Assembly: GCF_001011115.1 (NCBI RefSeq)
Contig: NZ_CP008874.1
Coordinates: 1,316,440-1,380,439, forward strand
Reading direction: 5' to 3'
Length of the DNA: 64,000 bases
Source: Halanaeroarchaeum sulfurireducens
GTDB taxonomy: Archaea > Halobacteriota > Halobacteria > Halobacteriales > Halobacteriaceae
Of the stretch, positions 43,806-53,792 are shown in pieces. The notes beneath the pieces are model-generated. The model searched no databases. It saw only the letters and a list, made by a program, of their open reading frames with translations, and was not told the origin of the DNA. The first letter of the stretch is position 1. Every line of letters begins with the position of its first letter. The translations under genes and the position numbers were made by a program.

Positions 43806-44221
43806 CACTCATCGCGTATTTCTACGACGAGCCGGGTGCCCAGGACGTAACCGAGCGACTGCAGGCCATCGAACGTGATACCGCGAGTGGTGCGATCGCT
43901 CACGCTACCGCGACCGAAATCGTCTACAAAATCGCACGTCTCCAGACGGGCGATCCGAATCAGATCCCGCCTGGAGACGACGAGTTCGACGTCGGCGAGC
44001 GGGATTTGCGCGTCCTCCGCGGGTACGGCGTGACGATCGAGACACCACCATCGAGCACCGTCGCTCGGATCAAAGGGGCAGGTGGGATCTCACTCAGCGA
44101 TTCGTACGCGGCTGCGCTGGCGCTCGAAGAGGGGGCAACACTCGTCGTTGGATCGGACCCGGAGTTCGGTGACCTGTCTGTGAACGTCGACCGGTATCGC
44201 GTCCGCGAAGAACCCGTCTGA
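43790..44221 (+). pseudogene. vapC: 3' part of vapC (PIN-domain toxin), separated from its start by the IS
   Basis: It encodes 143 residues of a PIN-domain ribonuclease. The acidic site residues are visible: Asp in VFDTEPL, Glu in ATATEIVYK, and the C-terminal Asp pair in SLSDSYAAAL and VVGSDPEF. With MTDY from the left fragment it makes a 147-residue VapC. There is no in-frame start close to the junction, so no toxin should be made in the present arrangement. Confidence 0.88.
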
Positions 44222-44283
44222 TCGACACGGCGAATCCGAGGCACACCGCAGGGCAAAAGGGTCGGCGCGTCGAATCCTGGGAC

Positions 44284-46374
44284 ATGGAGCCAAAGCGGGA
44301 GGTGTCGAGCGTCGACCTCATGGCGCTCACCAGGGAGCTGTCGGGGTACACCGGTGCGAAGGTCGATAAAGCGTATCTCTACGACGACGACCTGATCCGC
44401 CTCAAGATGCGCGAGTACGATCGGGGCCGGGTCGAACTCCTGATCGAAGTCGGCGAGACCAAGCGGGCCCACGTCGCTCGGCCCGAACACGTCCCCGAGG
44501 CCCCGGGCCGCCCGCCCAACTTCGCGAAGATGCTGCGTAACCGTATTGCAGGCGCCGACTTCGCGGCCGTGCGCCAGCACGGCTTCGACCGCATCCTGGA
44601 GTTCGAGTTCCGCCGCGGCGATGCCGACACGACAATCGTCGCCGAGCTTTTCGGGGAGGGAAACCTGGCCGTCCTCGACGAAGCAGGCGAGGTCGTGGAC
44701 TCCCTTCAGACGATCCGTCTCCAGTCACGGACCGTCGCTCCCGGGTCCCAGTACGGCTTCCCCCAGTCCCGAGTGAATCCGCTCGAGGTCGATTTCGAGT
44801 CGTTCGTGTCCCACATGGAGGACTCCGACACCGATGTCGTGCGCACTCTCGCGACCCAGCTCAATCTAGGTGGACTCTACGGCGAGGAGATCTGTACACG
44901 CGCGGACGTCGAGAAATCCCTCGACATCGCCGACGCGTCGGAGGACGAGTACGAGCGCCTCTTCGATGCGATCCAGCGGCTCGTCGACCCGATCGCCGCC
45001 GGCGAGACAGAGTCGCGGGTCTACTACGAGGACGACCGCCGCGTCGACGTGACGCCGATGGCGCTCGAGGAGTACGCACACCTCCAAAGCGAGGCCTTCG
45101 ACAGCTTCAACGAGGCGCTCGACGACTACTTCACGAACCTCGAACCCGACGAGGACGAAACAACGGCGGCCGAGTCGGGCGGGCCCGACTTCGAAGGTGA
45201 TATCGAGCAGCGCGAACGCATCATCGCCCAACAGGAGGCGGCCATCGAGGAGTTCGAGGCCGACGCCGAGGCCGAACGCGAGAAGGCCAAACTGGTCTAC
45301 GGCAACTACGACCTCGTTGACGAGGTCCTCTCGACCGTCCGCGAGGCCCGCGAGGCGGGCCATGGCTGGGACGATATCGAGGCGACGCTCGCCGAAGGGG
45401 CCGAGGCCGGCATCGAGGCGGCCGAGGCGGTCGTCGACGTCGACGCCGCCGATGGAATGGTGACAGTCAGGCTCGACGACCACGAGATCCGCCTGGATCC
45501 CCGCCACGGTGTCGAGAAGAACGCCGACCGTCTCTACACGGAGGCCAAGCGCATCGAGGAGAAACGGGACGGCGCCCTGGCCGCCATCGAGGATACGCGC
45601 GAGGAACTGGCGGAGCTCGAACGCCGCCAGGCAGAGTGGCAGGCCCGGGACGAGGAAGAGGAAACGGACGAGGAGGCCGAGGACGTGGACTGGCTCTCCC
45701 GGTCCTCGATTCCCGTTCGCAAACCCGAGACCTGGTACGATCGGTTCCGCTGGTTCCGAACGAGCGACGGCTTTCTGGTCATCGGCGGGCGCAACGCTGA
45801 CCAGAACGAGGAGATCGTCCAGAAATACATGGAGCCGACGGATCGCTTTTTCCACGCGCAGGCACACGGCGGACCGGTGACGGTACTGAAGACCTCCGAG
45901 CCAAGCGAGCCATCCAAGGACATCGACGTTCCCGATCGGAGTCTCGAAGAGGCTGCGCAGTTCGCGGTCACGTACTCCACGGTCTGGAAGGACGGCAAAT
46001 TCTCGGGAGACGCCTACATGGTCGACCCCGAACAGGTCTCCAAGACCCCCGAAAGCGGCGAGTTCCTTGAGAAAGGTGGCTTTGCCATTAGAGGGGATCG
46101 GACGTACTTCGAGGACACGCCGGTCGGCTGTGCAGTCGGTATCATCTGCGAACCCGAGACGCGGGTCATCGGTGGACCACCGACGGCCATCGAGGACCGG
46201 GCGGAAACCTCGGTCCGCCTCGAACCGGGTCGATATGCCCAGGGCGACGCAGCCAAGCGGATGTATCGGGAGTTCCGCGAGCGCTTTGCCGACACGTCGT
46301 TCGTCAGGAAGGTCGCAAGCCCGGACGAGATCCAACTGTTCATGCCGCCCGGCGGCAGCCGAATGGTCGAGTGA
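44284..46374 (+). CDS. rqcH: Ribosome rescue protein RqcH / NEMF homolog (NFACT family)
   Basis: A 696-residue homolog of eukaryotic Rqc2/NEMF and bacterial RqcH, which bind 60S/50S-peptidyl-tRNA and add C-terminal tails to stalled chains. NFACT-N begins SVDLMALTRELSGYTGAKVDKAYLY (parts). A long acidic coiled coil covers about 300-480. The NFACT-R domain (DUF814) starts WYDRFRWFRTSDGFLVIGG. Full archaeal length. It starts 62 nt after the broken toxin gene and lies 57 nt before pelota. Confidence 0.94.
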   Translation: MEPKREVSSVDLMALTRELSGYTGAKVDKAYLYDDDLIRLKMREYDRGRVELLIEVGETKRAHVARPEHVPEAPGRPPNFAKMLRNRIAGADFAAVRQHGFDRILEFEFRRGDADTTIVAELFGEGNLAVLDEAGEVVDSLQTIRLQSRTVAPGSQYGFPQSRVNPLEVDFESFVSHMEDSDTDVVRTLATQLNLGGLYGEEICTRADVEKSLDIADASEDEYERLFDAIQRLVDPIAAGETESRVYYEDDRRVDVTPMALEEYAHLQSEAFDSFNEALDDYFTNLEPDEDETTAAESGGPDFEGDIEQRERIIAQQEAAIEEFEADAEAEREKAKLVYGNYDLVDEVLSTVREAREAGHGWDDIEATLAEGAEAGIEAAEAVVDVDAADGMVTVRLDDHEIRLDPRHGVEKNADRLYTEAKRIEEKRDGALAAIEDTREELAELERRQAEWQARDEEEETDEEAEDVDWLSRSSIPVRKPETWYDRFRWFRTSDGFLVIGGRNADQNEEIVQKYMEPTDRFFHAQAHGGPVTVLKTSEPSEPSKDIDVPDRSLEEAAQFAVTYSTVWKDGKFSGDAYMVDPEQVSKTPESGEFLEKGGFAIRGDRTYFEDTPVGCAVGIICEPETRVIGGPPTAIEDRAETSVRLEPGRYAQGDAAKRMYREFRERFADTSFVRKVASPDEIQLFMPPGGSRMVE

Positions 46375-46431
46375 CTGTCCCGGGGGGCGAAACGGAAGGA
46401 CTCTTGGCCGCGTGCCGGGTACGGTGATTCA

Positions 46432-47499
46432 ATGCACGTTTCGGACCGGGAGCGAAAGGAGGGCGGACGGACCGCCATCACGCTCGTTCCCGAGAGCCTC
46501 GACGACCTCTGGCATCTCACGTACGTGCTCGAACCGGACGATCTCGTCTCGGGGGACACCCACCGTCGCATCCAGCGGGACGACGAGCAGCTCCGCGACA
46601 AAGGCGGCGAGCGCGAGCACATGTGGGTCACCCTCGCGGTGGACGAGGTCGAGTTCCACAAGTTTGCCAACCGACTGCGGGTCAGCGGCGTCATCGAGGA
46701 GTGTTCTCGGGAGGACCAGCTCGGCCTCCATCACACGCTCAACGTCGAGGAGCGAAAGAAGATCACCGTCGAGAAGGTCTGGCAACCGGACCAACTCGAC
46801 CGCATCGAGGAGGCCGTCGAGGCCGCCGAACAACCCGAAGTCGCCATCGCGACGGTCGAGGAGGGCGAAGCCCACATCCACACCGTCGCCCAGTACGGCG
46901 TCGACGAGTACGCGACGTTCACGAACACGACGGGCAAAGGGGAGTATTCCAGGGCTCGGGACGAACTCTTCGAGGACCTCGCCAGTGCACTCGCCCATCT
47001 CGAGGCTGATGCCGTTATCCTCGCCGGCCCCGGCTTTACGAAACGGGACGCCCTCGACTACATCGAGGAGAACGATCCCGAGCTCACCGAGGACATCACC
47101 GTCGTCGACACGAGCGCCGTCGGCGGCCGGGGCGTCCACGAGGTTCTCAAGCGTGGGGCCGTCGACGACGTCCAGGAGGAGACGCGAATCGCGGAGGAGT
47201 CCGCGAAAATCGACGAACTCATGGAGCGGATGGCAACCGACGGGGCGGTGGCCTACGGCATTGACGAGGTGAAAACGGCCGCCGACTACGGCGCGATCGA
47301 GACGCTCCTCGTTCTGGACGAACGACTCAGACAGGAGCGCGCCGGCGAGGGCGACTGGGACGTCGACGTCAACGATCTCGTCGAGACGGTCGATCAGCAG
47401 GGTGGCGACGTGACCGTCTTCTCACACGAATTCGATCCCGGGCAGCAACTCCGCAATCTCGGGGGGGTTGCGGCGCTGTTGCGGTACCGGCTCGACTAG
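46432..47499 (+). CDS. pelA: mRNA surveillance protein Pelota (Dom34/aPelota)
   Basis: A 355-residue eRF1-like factor that, with aABCE1/aHbs1-type GTPases, splits stalled ribosomes. The N-terminal Sm-like domain has [24 protein letters not shown] (parts). The central domain has [25 protein letters not shown], and the C-terminal domain has [22 protein letters not shown]. It lacks the eRF1 GGQ, as expected. It lies directly after rqcH, forming a ribosome-rescue pair. The stop shares CTAG with the convergent MBL gene. Confidence 0.95.
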   Translation: MHVSDRERKEGGRTAITLVPESLDDLWHLTYVLEPDDLVSGDTHRRIQRDDEQLRDKGGEREHMWVTLAVDEVEFHKFANRLRVSGVIEECSREDQLGLHHTLNVEERKKITVEKVWQPDQLDRIEEAVEAAEQPEVAIATVEEGEAHIHTVAQYGVDEYATFTNTTGKGEYSRARDELFEDLASALAHLEADAVILAGPGFTKRDALDYIEENDPELTEDITVVDTSAVGGRGVHEVLKRGAVDDVQEETRIAEESAKIDELMERMATDGAVAYGIDEVKTAADYGAIETLLVLDERLRQERAGEGDWDVDVNDLVETVDQQGGDVTVFSHEFDPGQQLRNLGGVAALLRYRLD

Positions 47500-48227
47500 A
47501 TCGTGACGGTCAGCCCGTCCCGTGCGATGGTGACGGCCCCGTCGAAGTGCGCCTCGATCGAGGTCGTCATTTCCTCGTGTCGTCCGTTCGTGTGCGGGTA
47601 GAGGTGCGTGAGATAGAGGTGGTCCACGTCGCGGCCCGACAGCACCTCGCCCAGCGCGCTCGGCGTCGGATGGTTCGAACTCTCTACGTCGTCGGGAAAC
47701 GAGCAGTCGTGGACCAGGACGTTCCCCACCGCGGCGAAGTCCGCGAGGGCGCCGAACGCCTCCGTATCGCCGCTCACGGTGAGCCGATCGGCGAACCGAT
47801 AGGCCAACCCGGGCAACGAGTGGCGTGTCTCCATCGCGTCGATCGAGAGACCGGCGAGGTCGAACGATCCGACGTCGACCTCGCGCACGGTCAGGTCGAT
47901 TCGGTCCTGCATGTATTCGTAGACGTCGAAGAGGCCGTCGAGCAGGTCGCGCGTTCCCGCTGGACCGACCACCGTCAGGGACTCCTCGCCGGCGAGCCAC
48001 CGTGCCTTGACGAGCGGCATGAGATCGGAGACGTGATCGAGGTGGTGGTGCGTGAGGAGGACGGTGTCCACGCCCTCATAGCCCATCTCGGTCTGCGCGA
48101 GTCGGTGGAGGACCCCACTGCCGACGTCGACGAGGAGGGGGCGGTCGCCACCCTCGAGGAGGAGTCCGGTCTGCACGCGCTTTCCGTCCGGCATGGCACT
48201 CCCGGTGCCGAGGAACCTCAGTCGCAT
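47496..48227 (-). CDS. Metallo-beta-lactamase fold hydrolase (RNase Z/arylsulfatase-like)
   Basis: A 243-residue MBL protein. It shows the strand [16 protein letters not shown], typical of the RNase Z/ElaC branch, the metal-binding [20 protein letters not shown] (Asp ligand), and the final LTHLYPHTN. The substrate is unknown. RNase Z itself carries additional exosite residues that I do not see, so a phosphodiesterase or PQQ-type hydrolase is equally likely. Confidence 0.88.
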   Translation of the reverse strand: MRLRFLGTGSAMPDGKRVQTGLLLEGGDRPLLVDVGSGVLHRLAQTEMGYEGVDTVLLTHHHLDHVSDLMPLVKARWLAGEESLTVVGPAGTRDLLDGLFDVYEYMQDRIDLTVREVDVGSFDLAGLSIDAMETRHSLPGLAYRFADRLTVSGDTEAFGALADFAAVGNVLVHDCSFPDDVESSNHPTPSALGEVLSGRDVDHLYLTHLYPHTNGRHEEMTTSIEAHFDGAVTIARDGLTVTI

Positions 48228-48347
48228 GGGTGAGTACCGGGTGGCGGGCGGGAAAGTGGTTCGATCGGATGCTCCCGATCGATCCGATGTTCACTTTCAC
48301 TCCGGTTTCGACAGGTACAACCCCCCAGGATCGGTAGATCCATTCGA

Positions 48348-51071
48348 ATGGGTGCGAACGCCCCGCACGACGAGGGGGTCGACCGCCGGGTCGAGGGCGA
48401 TCCGGTCGATGGTGACGTCCTCTCCCTGCTCGACCCCGCTGTTCAGGACTGGTGGGTCGACGAGTTCGGCGACTACGTGCCCGAAAACAGCGGCTACTTC
48501 ACTCCGCCACAGCGCGAGGCCATCCCCCTGATCCACGAGGGCGAGAACGCCCTCATCGCGGCCCCGACGGGGTCGGGGAAAACGCTGGCCTCGTTTACAG
48601 CCATTATCAACGAGCTCTACCGCCGGGAGCGGACCGAGGGACTCGAAAACACCGTCTACTGCCTCTACGTCTCCCCGCTGAAGTCCCTCGCCAACGACAT
48701 CCACCGCAACCTGACGGTGCCACTCGAGGGCATTCGCGAGCGGATGGACGACCGCGGTGCCGAGGTCTCCCGCATCCGGCACGCAATCCGCCACGGCGAC
48801 ACCGCCGACAGCGAGCGCCAGGCCATGCTGGAGGAGACGCCCCACATCCTCAACACCACGCCGGAGACGCTGGCAATCCTCCTGAACTCGCCGAAGTTCA
48901 AGAAAAAACTCGAGACGGTCGAGTACGTCATCGTCGACGAGATCCACTCGCTGGCGGATTCCAAACGGGGGACCCACCTCTCGGTCAGCCTCGAACGCCT
49001 GCAGGCGATGGCCGGGAACGTGACACGTATCGGGTGTTCGGCGACGGTCGAACCACTCGAGGAGATCGGGCAGTTCCTCGTCGGCACCGAGGGCGGGGCC
49101 ACCGCGGTGGCCGAGGAGCGCCAGCCCCGGGACGTGGAAATCGTCGACACGCGCTTTCTCAGGGAGTACGACCTCGAACTCGCGACGCCGGTCGCCGACC
49201 TGGTGAACACCGCTCAGACGACCATCCGGTCCGCGTTCTACGACCAGCTCTACGAGTTGATCCAGGGCCACGACACCACGCTCGTCTTCACCAACACGCG
49301 CTCGGGCGCGGAGCGCGTCCTCCATCGGCTTCGCGAGATGGCGCCATACGACGAGTCCAACTCGGGAGCCCACCACGGCTCGCTCTCCAAAGACAAGCGC
49401 CAGCGCGTGGAGGAGAAACTTAAAGACGGTACCCTCGACGTGGTGACGACCTCGACGAGCCTCGAACTCGGCATCGACATGCCCCACGTGGACCTCGTGG
49501 TGCAGGTCGGGTCGCCGAAATCCGTCGCGTCGCTGCTCCAGCGCGTGGGTCGCGCCGGCCACCGGGTCGGCGAGACGGTGACCGGTCGTGTCATCGCCCT
49601 CGACCGTGACGAACTCGTCGAGTGCGCCGTCATGCTGAAGAAGGCCCGGGAGGGGTTCGTCGATCGGGTGTTCGTCCCCGAGCGCGCCCAGGACGTCGCC
49701 GCCCAGCACGTCTACGGAATGGCGATCAACGGTCCCCGCCCGGCGGCCGAAGTGAAGGCCATCCTCCGGCGGGCGTATCCGTATCGTGGGTACTCCGAAA
49801 AGGAGTGGGAACAACTCCTCACCTATCTCCAGGCCGACTACGAGGGGCTCGAAGAGCGCAACGTCTACGCGAAGATCTGGCGCGACGAGAACGACCCGCC
49901 GGCGGGTGAACACCACCACCCCGAGTACGACGTGGGTCAGCGGCTCATCGGCAAGCGGGGGCGACTCGCACGCGTCATCTACATGACGAACATCGGCACG
50001 ATTCCCGACTCCTTTACCTGCGACGTCTTCACGGTCGGCGACGACCAGTGGGTCGGCGACCTGGACGAGGAGTACCTCGACACGCTCGACCCGGGGGACG
50101 TCTTCGTCCTCGGCGGCGACCGATACGCCTATCGATACCGGCGCGGGTCGAAGGTATACGTCGAGCGGACCGGCGACCGTCCGACCGTTCCGTCCTGGTT
50201 CTCCGAACGCCTCCCGCTTTCCTACGACCTCGGTCGGGAGATCCTCGCCTTCCAGAGACGCGTGCTCGACCGGTACGATAGCGGCGGTCGGGCCGCCCTC
50301 CGGGCCTGGCTCCGCGAATTTCCCATCGACGAGAACGGGGTGCGAGCGCTCGCCCGCCTCTTCGACGAGCAGGCGCAATTCGCGGGACCGGAGAGCGTGA
50401 GTACCGACGACCGCCTGGTCGTCGAGGAGGTTCTCGACCGCGATGAGTACCGGCGCCGGTACTACGTTCACTCGAACTACGGACGCCGGTTCAACGATGG
50501 GCTCTCCCGCGTGCTCGCCTACCGGTGTGCACAACAGACGGGGGCCAACGTCTCCATCGCGGTCGCGGACAACGGATTCAGCCTCTCTATGCCGCTGAAC
50601 CGGAAGGTGGACGTGGTGGGCCTGCTCCGGGAAACGGAACCGGCGGCGGTCAGAAACTACCTGCGAGAGAGCCTCGAGGCGACCGACCGGCTCGAACGAT
50701 ACTTCCGCATCAACGCCACGCGCTCACTCATGATCCTCAAACGCTACAAGGGCCACGAGAAGTCCGCGCGCCGCCAGCAGATCTCCTCCGAGATGCTCCT
50801 CGGATTCGCCAGGGACCTCGAGGACCTGGCCGTGTTGGAGGAGACCTATCGTGAGATCATCGAGGACACGCTCAACGTCGCGGGCATCGAGGAGGTGCTT
50901 CGAGATATCCAGAGCGGCGACCTCTCAGTCGTCCACCACCAACCGCCCGCGCCGACCCCGAGGGCGTTCGGCCTGGCGACGCTGTCGGCCAGCGACGTGG
51001 TGCTGACCGAGGACCAGGACGCAGCGCTCCGGGACTTCCACGAGCGGGTGATGGCGCACATCGACGAGTGA
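48348..51071 (+). CDS. lhr: ATP-dependent helicase Lhr (Lhr-core)
   Basis: A 907-residue SF2 helicase for DNA repair. Walker A APTGSGKT is at 72-79 and DEIH at 197-200. The second RecA domain includes VFTNTRSGAERVLHRL and the QRVGRAGHR motif. A winged helix and the Lhr C-terminal beta-sheet domain follow (from about 430). The length matches the archaeal Lhr-core enzyme. It converges on the Dna2-like gene with only 2 nt between stops. Confidence 0.95.
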   Translation: MGANAPHDEGVDRRVEGDPVDGDVLSLLDPAVQDWWVDEFGDYVPENSGYFTPPQREAIPLIHEGENALIAAPTGSGKTLASFTAIINELYRRERTEGLENTVYCLYVSPLKSLANDIHRNLTVPLEGIRERMDDRGAEVSRIRHAIRHGDTADSERQAMLEETPHILNTTPETLAILLNSPKFKKKLETVEYVIVDEIHSLADSKRGTHLSVSLERLQAMAGNVTRIGCSATVEPLEEIGQFLVGTEGGATAVAEERQPRDVEIVDTRFLREYDLELATPVADLVNTAQTTIRSAFYDQLYELIQGHDTTLVFTNTRSGAERVLHRLREMAPYDESNSGAHHGSLSKDKRQRVEEKLKDGTLDVVTTSTSLELGIDMPHVDLVVQVGSPKSVASLLQRVGRAGHRVGETVTGRVIALDRDELVECAVMLKKAREGFVDRVFVPERAQDVAAQHVYGMAINGPRPAAEVKAILRRAYPYRGYSEKEWEQLLTYLQADYEGLEERNVYAKIWRDENDPPAGEHHHPEYDVGQRLIGKRGRLARVIYMTNIGTIPDSFTCDVFTVGDDQWVGDLDEEYLDTLDPGDVFVLGGDRYAYRYRRGSKVYVERTGDRPTVPSWFSERLPLSYDLGREILAFQRRVLDRYDSGGRAALRAWLREFPIDENGVRALARLFDEQAQFAGPESVSTDDRLVVEEVLDRDEYRRRYYVHSNYGRRFNDGLSRVLAYRCAQQTGANVSIAVADNGFSLSMPLNRKVDVVGLLRETEPAAVRNYLRESLEATDRLERYFRINATRSLMILKRYKGHEKSARRQQISSEMLLGFARDLEDLAVLEETYREIIEDTLNVAGIEEVLRDIQSGDLSVVHHQPPAPTPRAFGLATLSASDVVLTEDQDAALRDFHERVMAHIDE

Positions 51072-51073
51072 CC

Positions 51074-53707
51074 TCAGCGGTCCGCCCACTCGACCATGCG
51101 GGCGTACCGATCGTTCTCCGCGAGCGCGTGCCGGTCGCCGACGAGCGCGAGGGCCTTTTTCGCCCGCGTGAGTGCAACGTTCATTCGCCGGGCGTCTTCG
51201 AATATGGGGCCATCGAGCGATCCGGTGGCCACGAACGAGACGACGACGACCTCCTTGCTCGACCCCTGGAACCTGTCGACGGTGTCCACGACCACGCCGG
51301 ACGGAAGGAGACGCCCGATCTCCGCGACCTGGGCCCGGAAGGGCGCGATGACGCCGACGTCCGCCGGTGAGACGCCAGCGTCCAGGTAGTCGTCCACGAG
51401 GTCGGCAACGTACGCGGCCTCCTCGGCGTCGGTGTGGGCCGTCTGGGTCCCGGTCACCTGGTGGAACGAGACGCCATCGGGGACCCTCCCCGCGTCGACC
51501 CCGAGGTCGGCGAGTGACTGGGCCGCCACGGTCGCGTTGGCGGGCCGGAGCGCGCCGTCGTAGAACTCCCGCGAGGAGAACGCCTGGATGCGCTGGGACA
51601 TGCGGTACTGTCGATCGAGCATGACTGCCGCCGCTGGGTGAGCGTCGATGAGCCGCTCGAATAGCGAAGTCGAGAGCGGCCCTTCCGACTGGACGACCGG
51701 CGGGAGCTGGCGATGGTCGCCGACGAGAACGAACCGATCACCCCGATTGATGGCCGCGAGGGCGTCGGGCTCGGTCAACTGACTTGCCTCGTCGACCACC
51801 ACGACGTCGAAGGTCTGCGAGCGGAGGACGCGGGACCCACAGGTAGCGGTCGTGGCCGCGACGACGGACGCGGACTCCAGGGCGTCGGCCTGGGCCGCTG
51901 GGTCGCCCGATCGATCCAGGCGAACGTCCTGCATGTCGGCTCTGATGCCGGACTCAGTCCCCACCCGAATCGGGTCCTCGACGCCACGGTCCCTGATCGC
52001 TTCGAGGGCGTTGTCCACGGCCCGGTTCGTGAACGAGGCGAGCAGGATGCGTTCGCCCCGATCGACGAGCGCCTCGACGAGCGCTGCAATGGTGTAGGTC
52101 TTGCCCGTCCCTGGCGGCCCGTGAATGAGCGCGAAGTCCTCCGCGGCGACGGCGCGTTCGACCGCCGCGTTCTGGGCCTCGTTGTTCGGGACGGGGCGGA
52201 CAGACTCGTCGCCGAATGCGGGGTCCTCGCGGTCGAACAGCACGTCCTTCCGGCGTCGGTCCGCCCGGAGGAGGCCATCGTAGAGCGCAGTGAGCATCCG
52301 ATCGACGGAGAACTCCGAGGGGTAGACGTCGAGGCGGCGCAACGGGACCGGTTCGTCGGCCGTGACCTCGACCACTTCGACGTCGAGTCTGGTGACGCGG
52401 GCTATCTCGGCACGTCCCGACACCGGGTCGCCGTCGCTTGCGAGCACGCGGTCCCCTTCACGGATCTTGGACGTGACCGGCGCGGGTCGACGCGCCGTGA
52501 GTCGGTAGCGGCCATCGGGCAGTTCCTCTCGACCCGCCGGTTCCAGGTCGACGACGGCGCGGTCCGCGTCGGCCCGCTCGTCTGGGGTCTGCGTCCAGAG
52601 TTTGCGGTACTCCTCGTGGATTGCCGCCCGCTCGGCCTCGATCGCGTCGTAGATTGACGCGAAGTACTCGCGTTCGACCGCGGGGAGCGGTGAGCCGACG
52701 GCGCCGGCTTTCGACTCCTGGTCGAGTCGGCCGGCGACGACCTTGCAGGTGTCCTGCTCGAAGCAGTACTCACATTTCGCGTCGGCCTCGTGGCCCGTCG
52801 GGACCGACGCGTCGTGTTCCATGGCGGCGATCTCGTTGCGAGTGCGGACCACGAAATCCAGCAGCCCGGGGCCGATGGAGAACTCCTTGGCCGGGGAGAG
52901 ATCACCCGAAAACTCCGAGCGATCGACCGCCGTGTTCTTGGTGTACAGTAACGTCCCCGTGTCCGGTTCGACGCCGCGCTCCGCGAGGAGGAGTGCGTAC
53001 GACGCGGCCTGGATCTTGTCCTGGAATCGAGGCGAGCGGTTCGTGTTCTTGCCCGTCTTCAACTCCACCGGCATCCCCCGGCGGATGGCGTCGGCCCGAC
53101 CCTTGATGCCGACGGTTTCGGAGATGAGCGTGACTTCCGATCGCCAGGCGTCCTCGCCGTCGAGGGTTCCCTGGGCGAGCCATCCCTCTATGGCGGCCGC
53201 GTTCGCCCGGACGTCCGCTTCGACCTCCGACCGATCGCGACCCAGAAGGCCGATCTCCAGGGCGGCCTCGTCGACGCGCTCCGCCACGGCCTCGTCGAGG
53301 TCCCGCCCGCGGAGGAGATCGCCGAAGACCTCGTGGACGATGGTCCCCTTCGTGACGGGGTATTTGAGTGGGAGGCCGCCGAGCTTGTTCAGGTAGTACA
53401 TCCTGGGGCACTGGACCCACGACCTGACGTCGGTCACGTCGACGAGGAAATCGGGCTCGACGACGACCGTCGAATCGCTGGTCGTCGCGTATCCGCCATC
53501 AGATCGCTCCGTCGCGTCGGTGACGAGCAGCTCCATCTCCGGTTCGAGGTACTCGGCGGTCTCCGCCCAGGACCCCCACAGCGCAACGGTCGTCGGTTCG
53601 CCGTCGACCACGACGGACACGTCGGCCACCTCGCGGTTCCCGTTCGCCGTCGAGACGGTCCGAATTGCGCCGACGGCGGTCACCGGTCCCCGTACATTCA
53701 CGTACAC
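51074..53707 (-). CDS. Dna2-like nuclease-helicase (Cas4-type PD-(D/E)XK plus SF1 helicase)
   Basis: An 877-residue fusion. An N-terminal OB-like segment is followed by a Cas4/RecB-like nuclease (about 90-320). Its Fe-S cysteines are visible in WVQCPRMYYLN and CEYCFEQDTC, and the metal-binding PVELKTGKN is intact. The C-terminal UPF1/Dna2-type helicase has GPPGTGKT at 530-537, VVDEASQLTEPD, GDHRQLPP, and DRFQGSSKEVVVVSFV. It is a candidate for flap processing or end resection. Convergent with lhr. Confidence 0.93.
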   Translation of the reverse strand: MYVNVRGPVTAVGAIRTVSTANGNREVADVSVVVDGEPTTVALWGSWAETAEYLEPEMELLVTDATERSDGGYATTSDSTVVVEPDFLVDVTDVRSWVQCPRMYYLNKLGGLPLKYPVTKGTIVHEVFGDLLRGRDLDEAVAERVDEAALEIGLLGRDRSEVEADVRANAAAIEGWLAQGTLDGEDAWRSEVTLISETVGIKGRADAIRRGMPVELKTGKNTNRSPRFQDKIQAASYALLLAERGVEPDTGTLLYTKNTAVDRSEFSGDLSPAKEFSIGPGLLDFVVRTRNEIAAMEHDASVPTGHEADAKCEYCFEQDTCKVVAGRLDQESKAGAVGSPLPAVEREYFASIYDAIEAERAAIHEEYRKLWTQTPDERADADRAVVDLEPAGREELPDGRYRLTARRPAPVTSKIREGDRVLASDGDPVSGRAEIARVTRLDVEVVEVTADEPVPLRRLDVYPSEFSVDRMLTALYDGLLRADRRRKDVLFDREDPAFGDESVRPVPNNEAQNAAVERAVAAEDFALIHGPPGTGKTYTIAALVEALVDRGERILLASFTNRAVDNALEAIRDRGVEDPIRVGTESGIRADMQDVRLDRSGDPAAQADALESASVVAATTATCGSRVLRSQTFDVVVVDEASQLTEPDALAAINRGDRFVLVGDHRQLPPVVQSEGPLSTSLFERLIDAHPAAAVMLDRQYRMSQRIQAFSSREFYDGALRPANATVAAQSLADLGVDAGRVPDGVSFHQVTGTQTAHTDAEEAAYVADLVDDYLDAGVSPADVGVIAPFRAQVAEIGRLLPSGVVVDTVDRFQGSSKEVVVVSFVATGSLDGPIFEDARRMNVALTRAKKALALVGDRHALAENDRYARMVEWADR

Positions 53708-53792
53708 GAGGAGGGTACGCCAGCCGAAAATCCTGTCGTTCGACGACGCCCATGCGCCACGCTTAATTCGGTCCTGGCCCGAGGGAGGGACG

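Noticed and set aside
48297-50534. A 745-codon minus-strand frame opposite lhr
   Set aside because: Long antisense frames are common in GC-rich genes. The plus strand encodes a complete Lhr with all helicase motifs.
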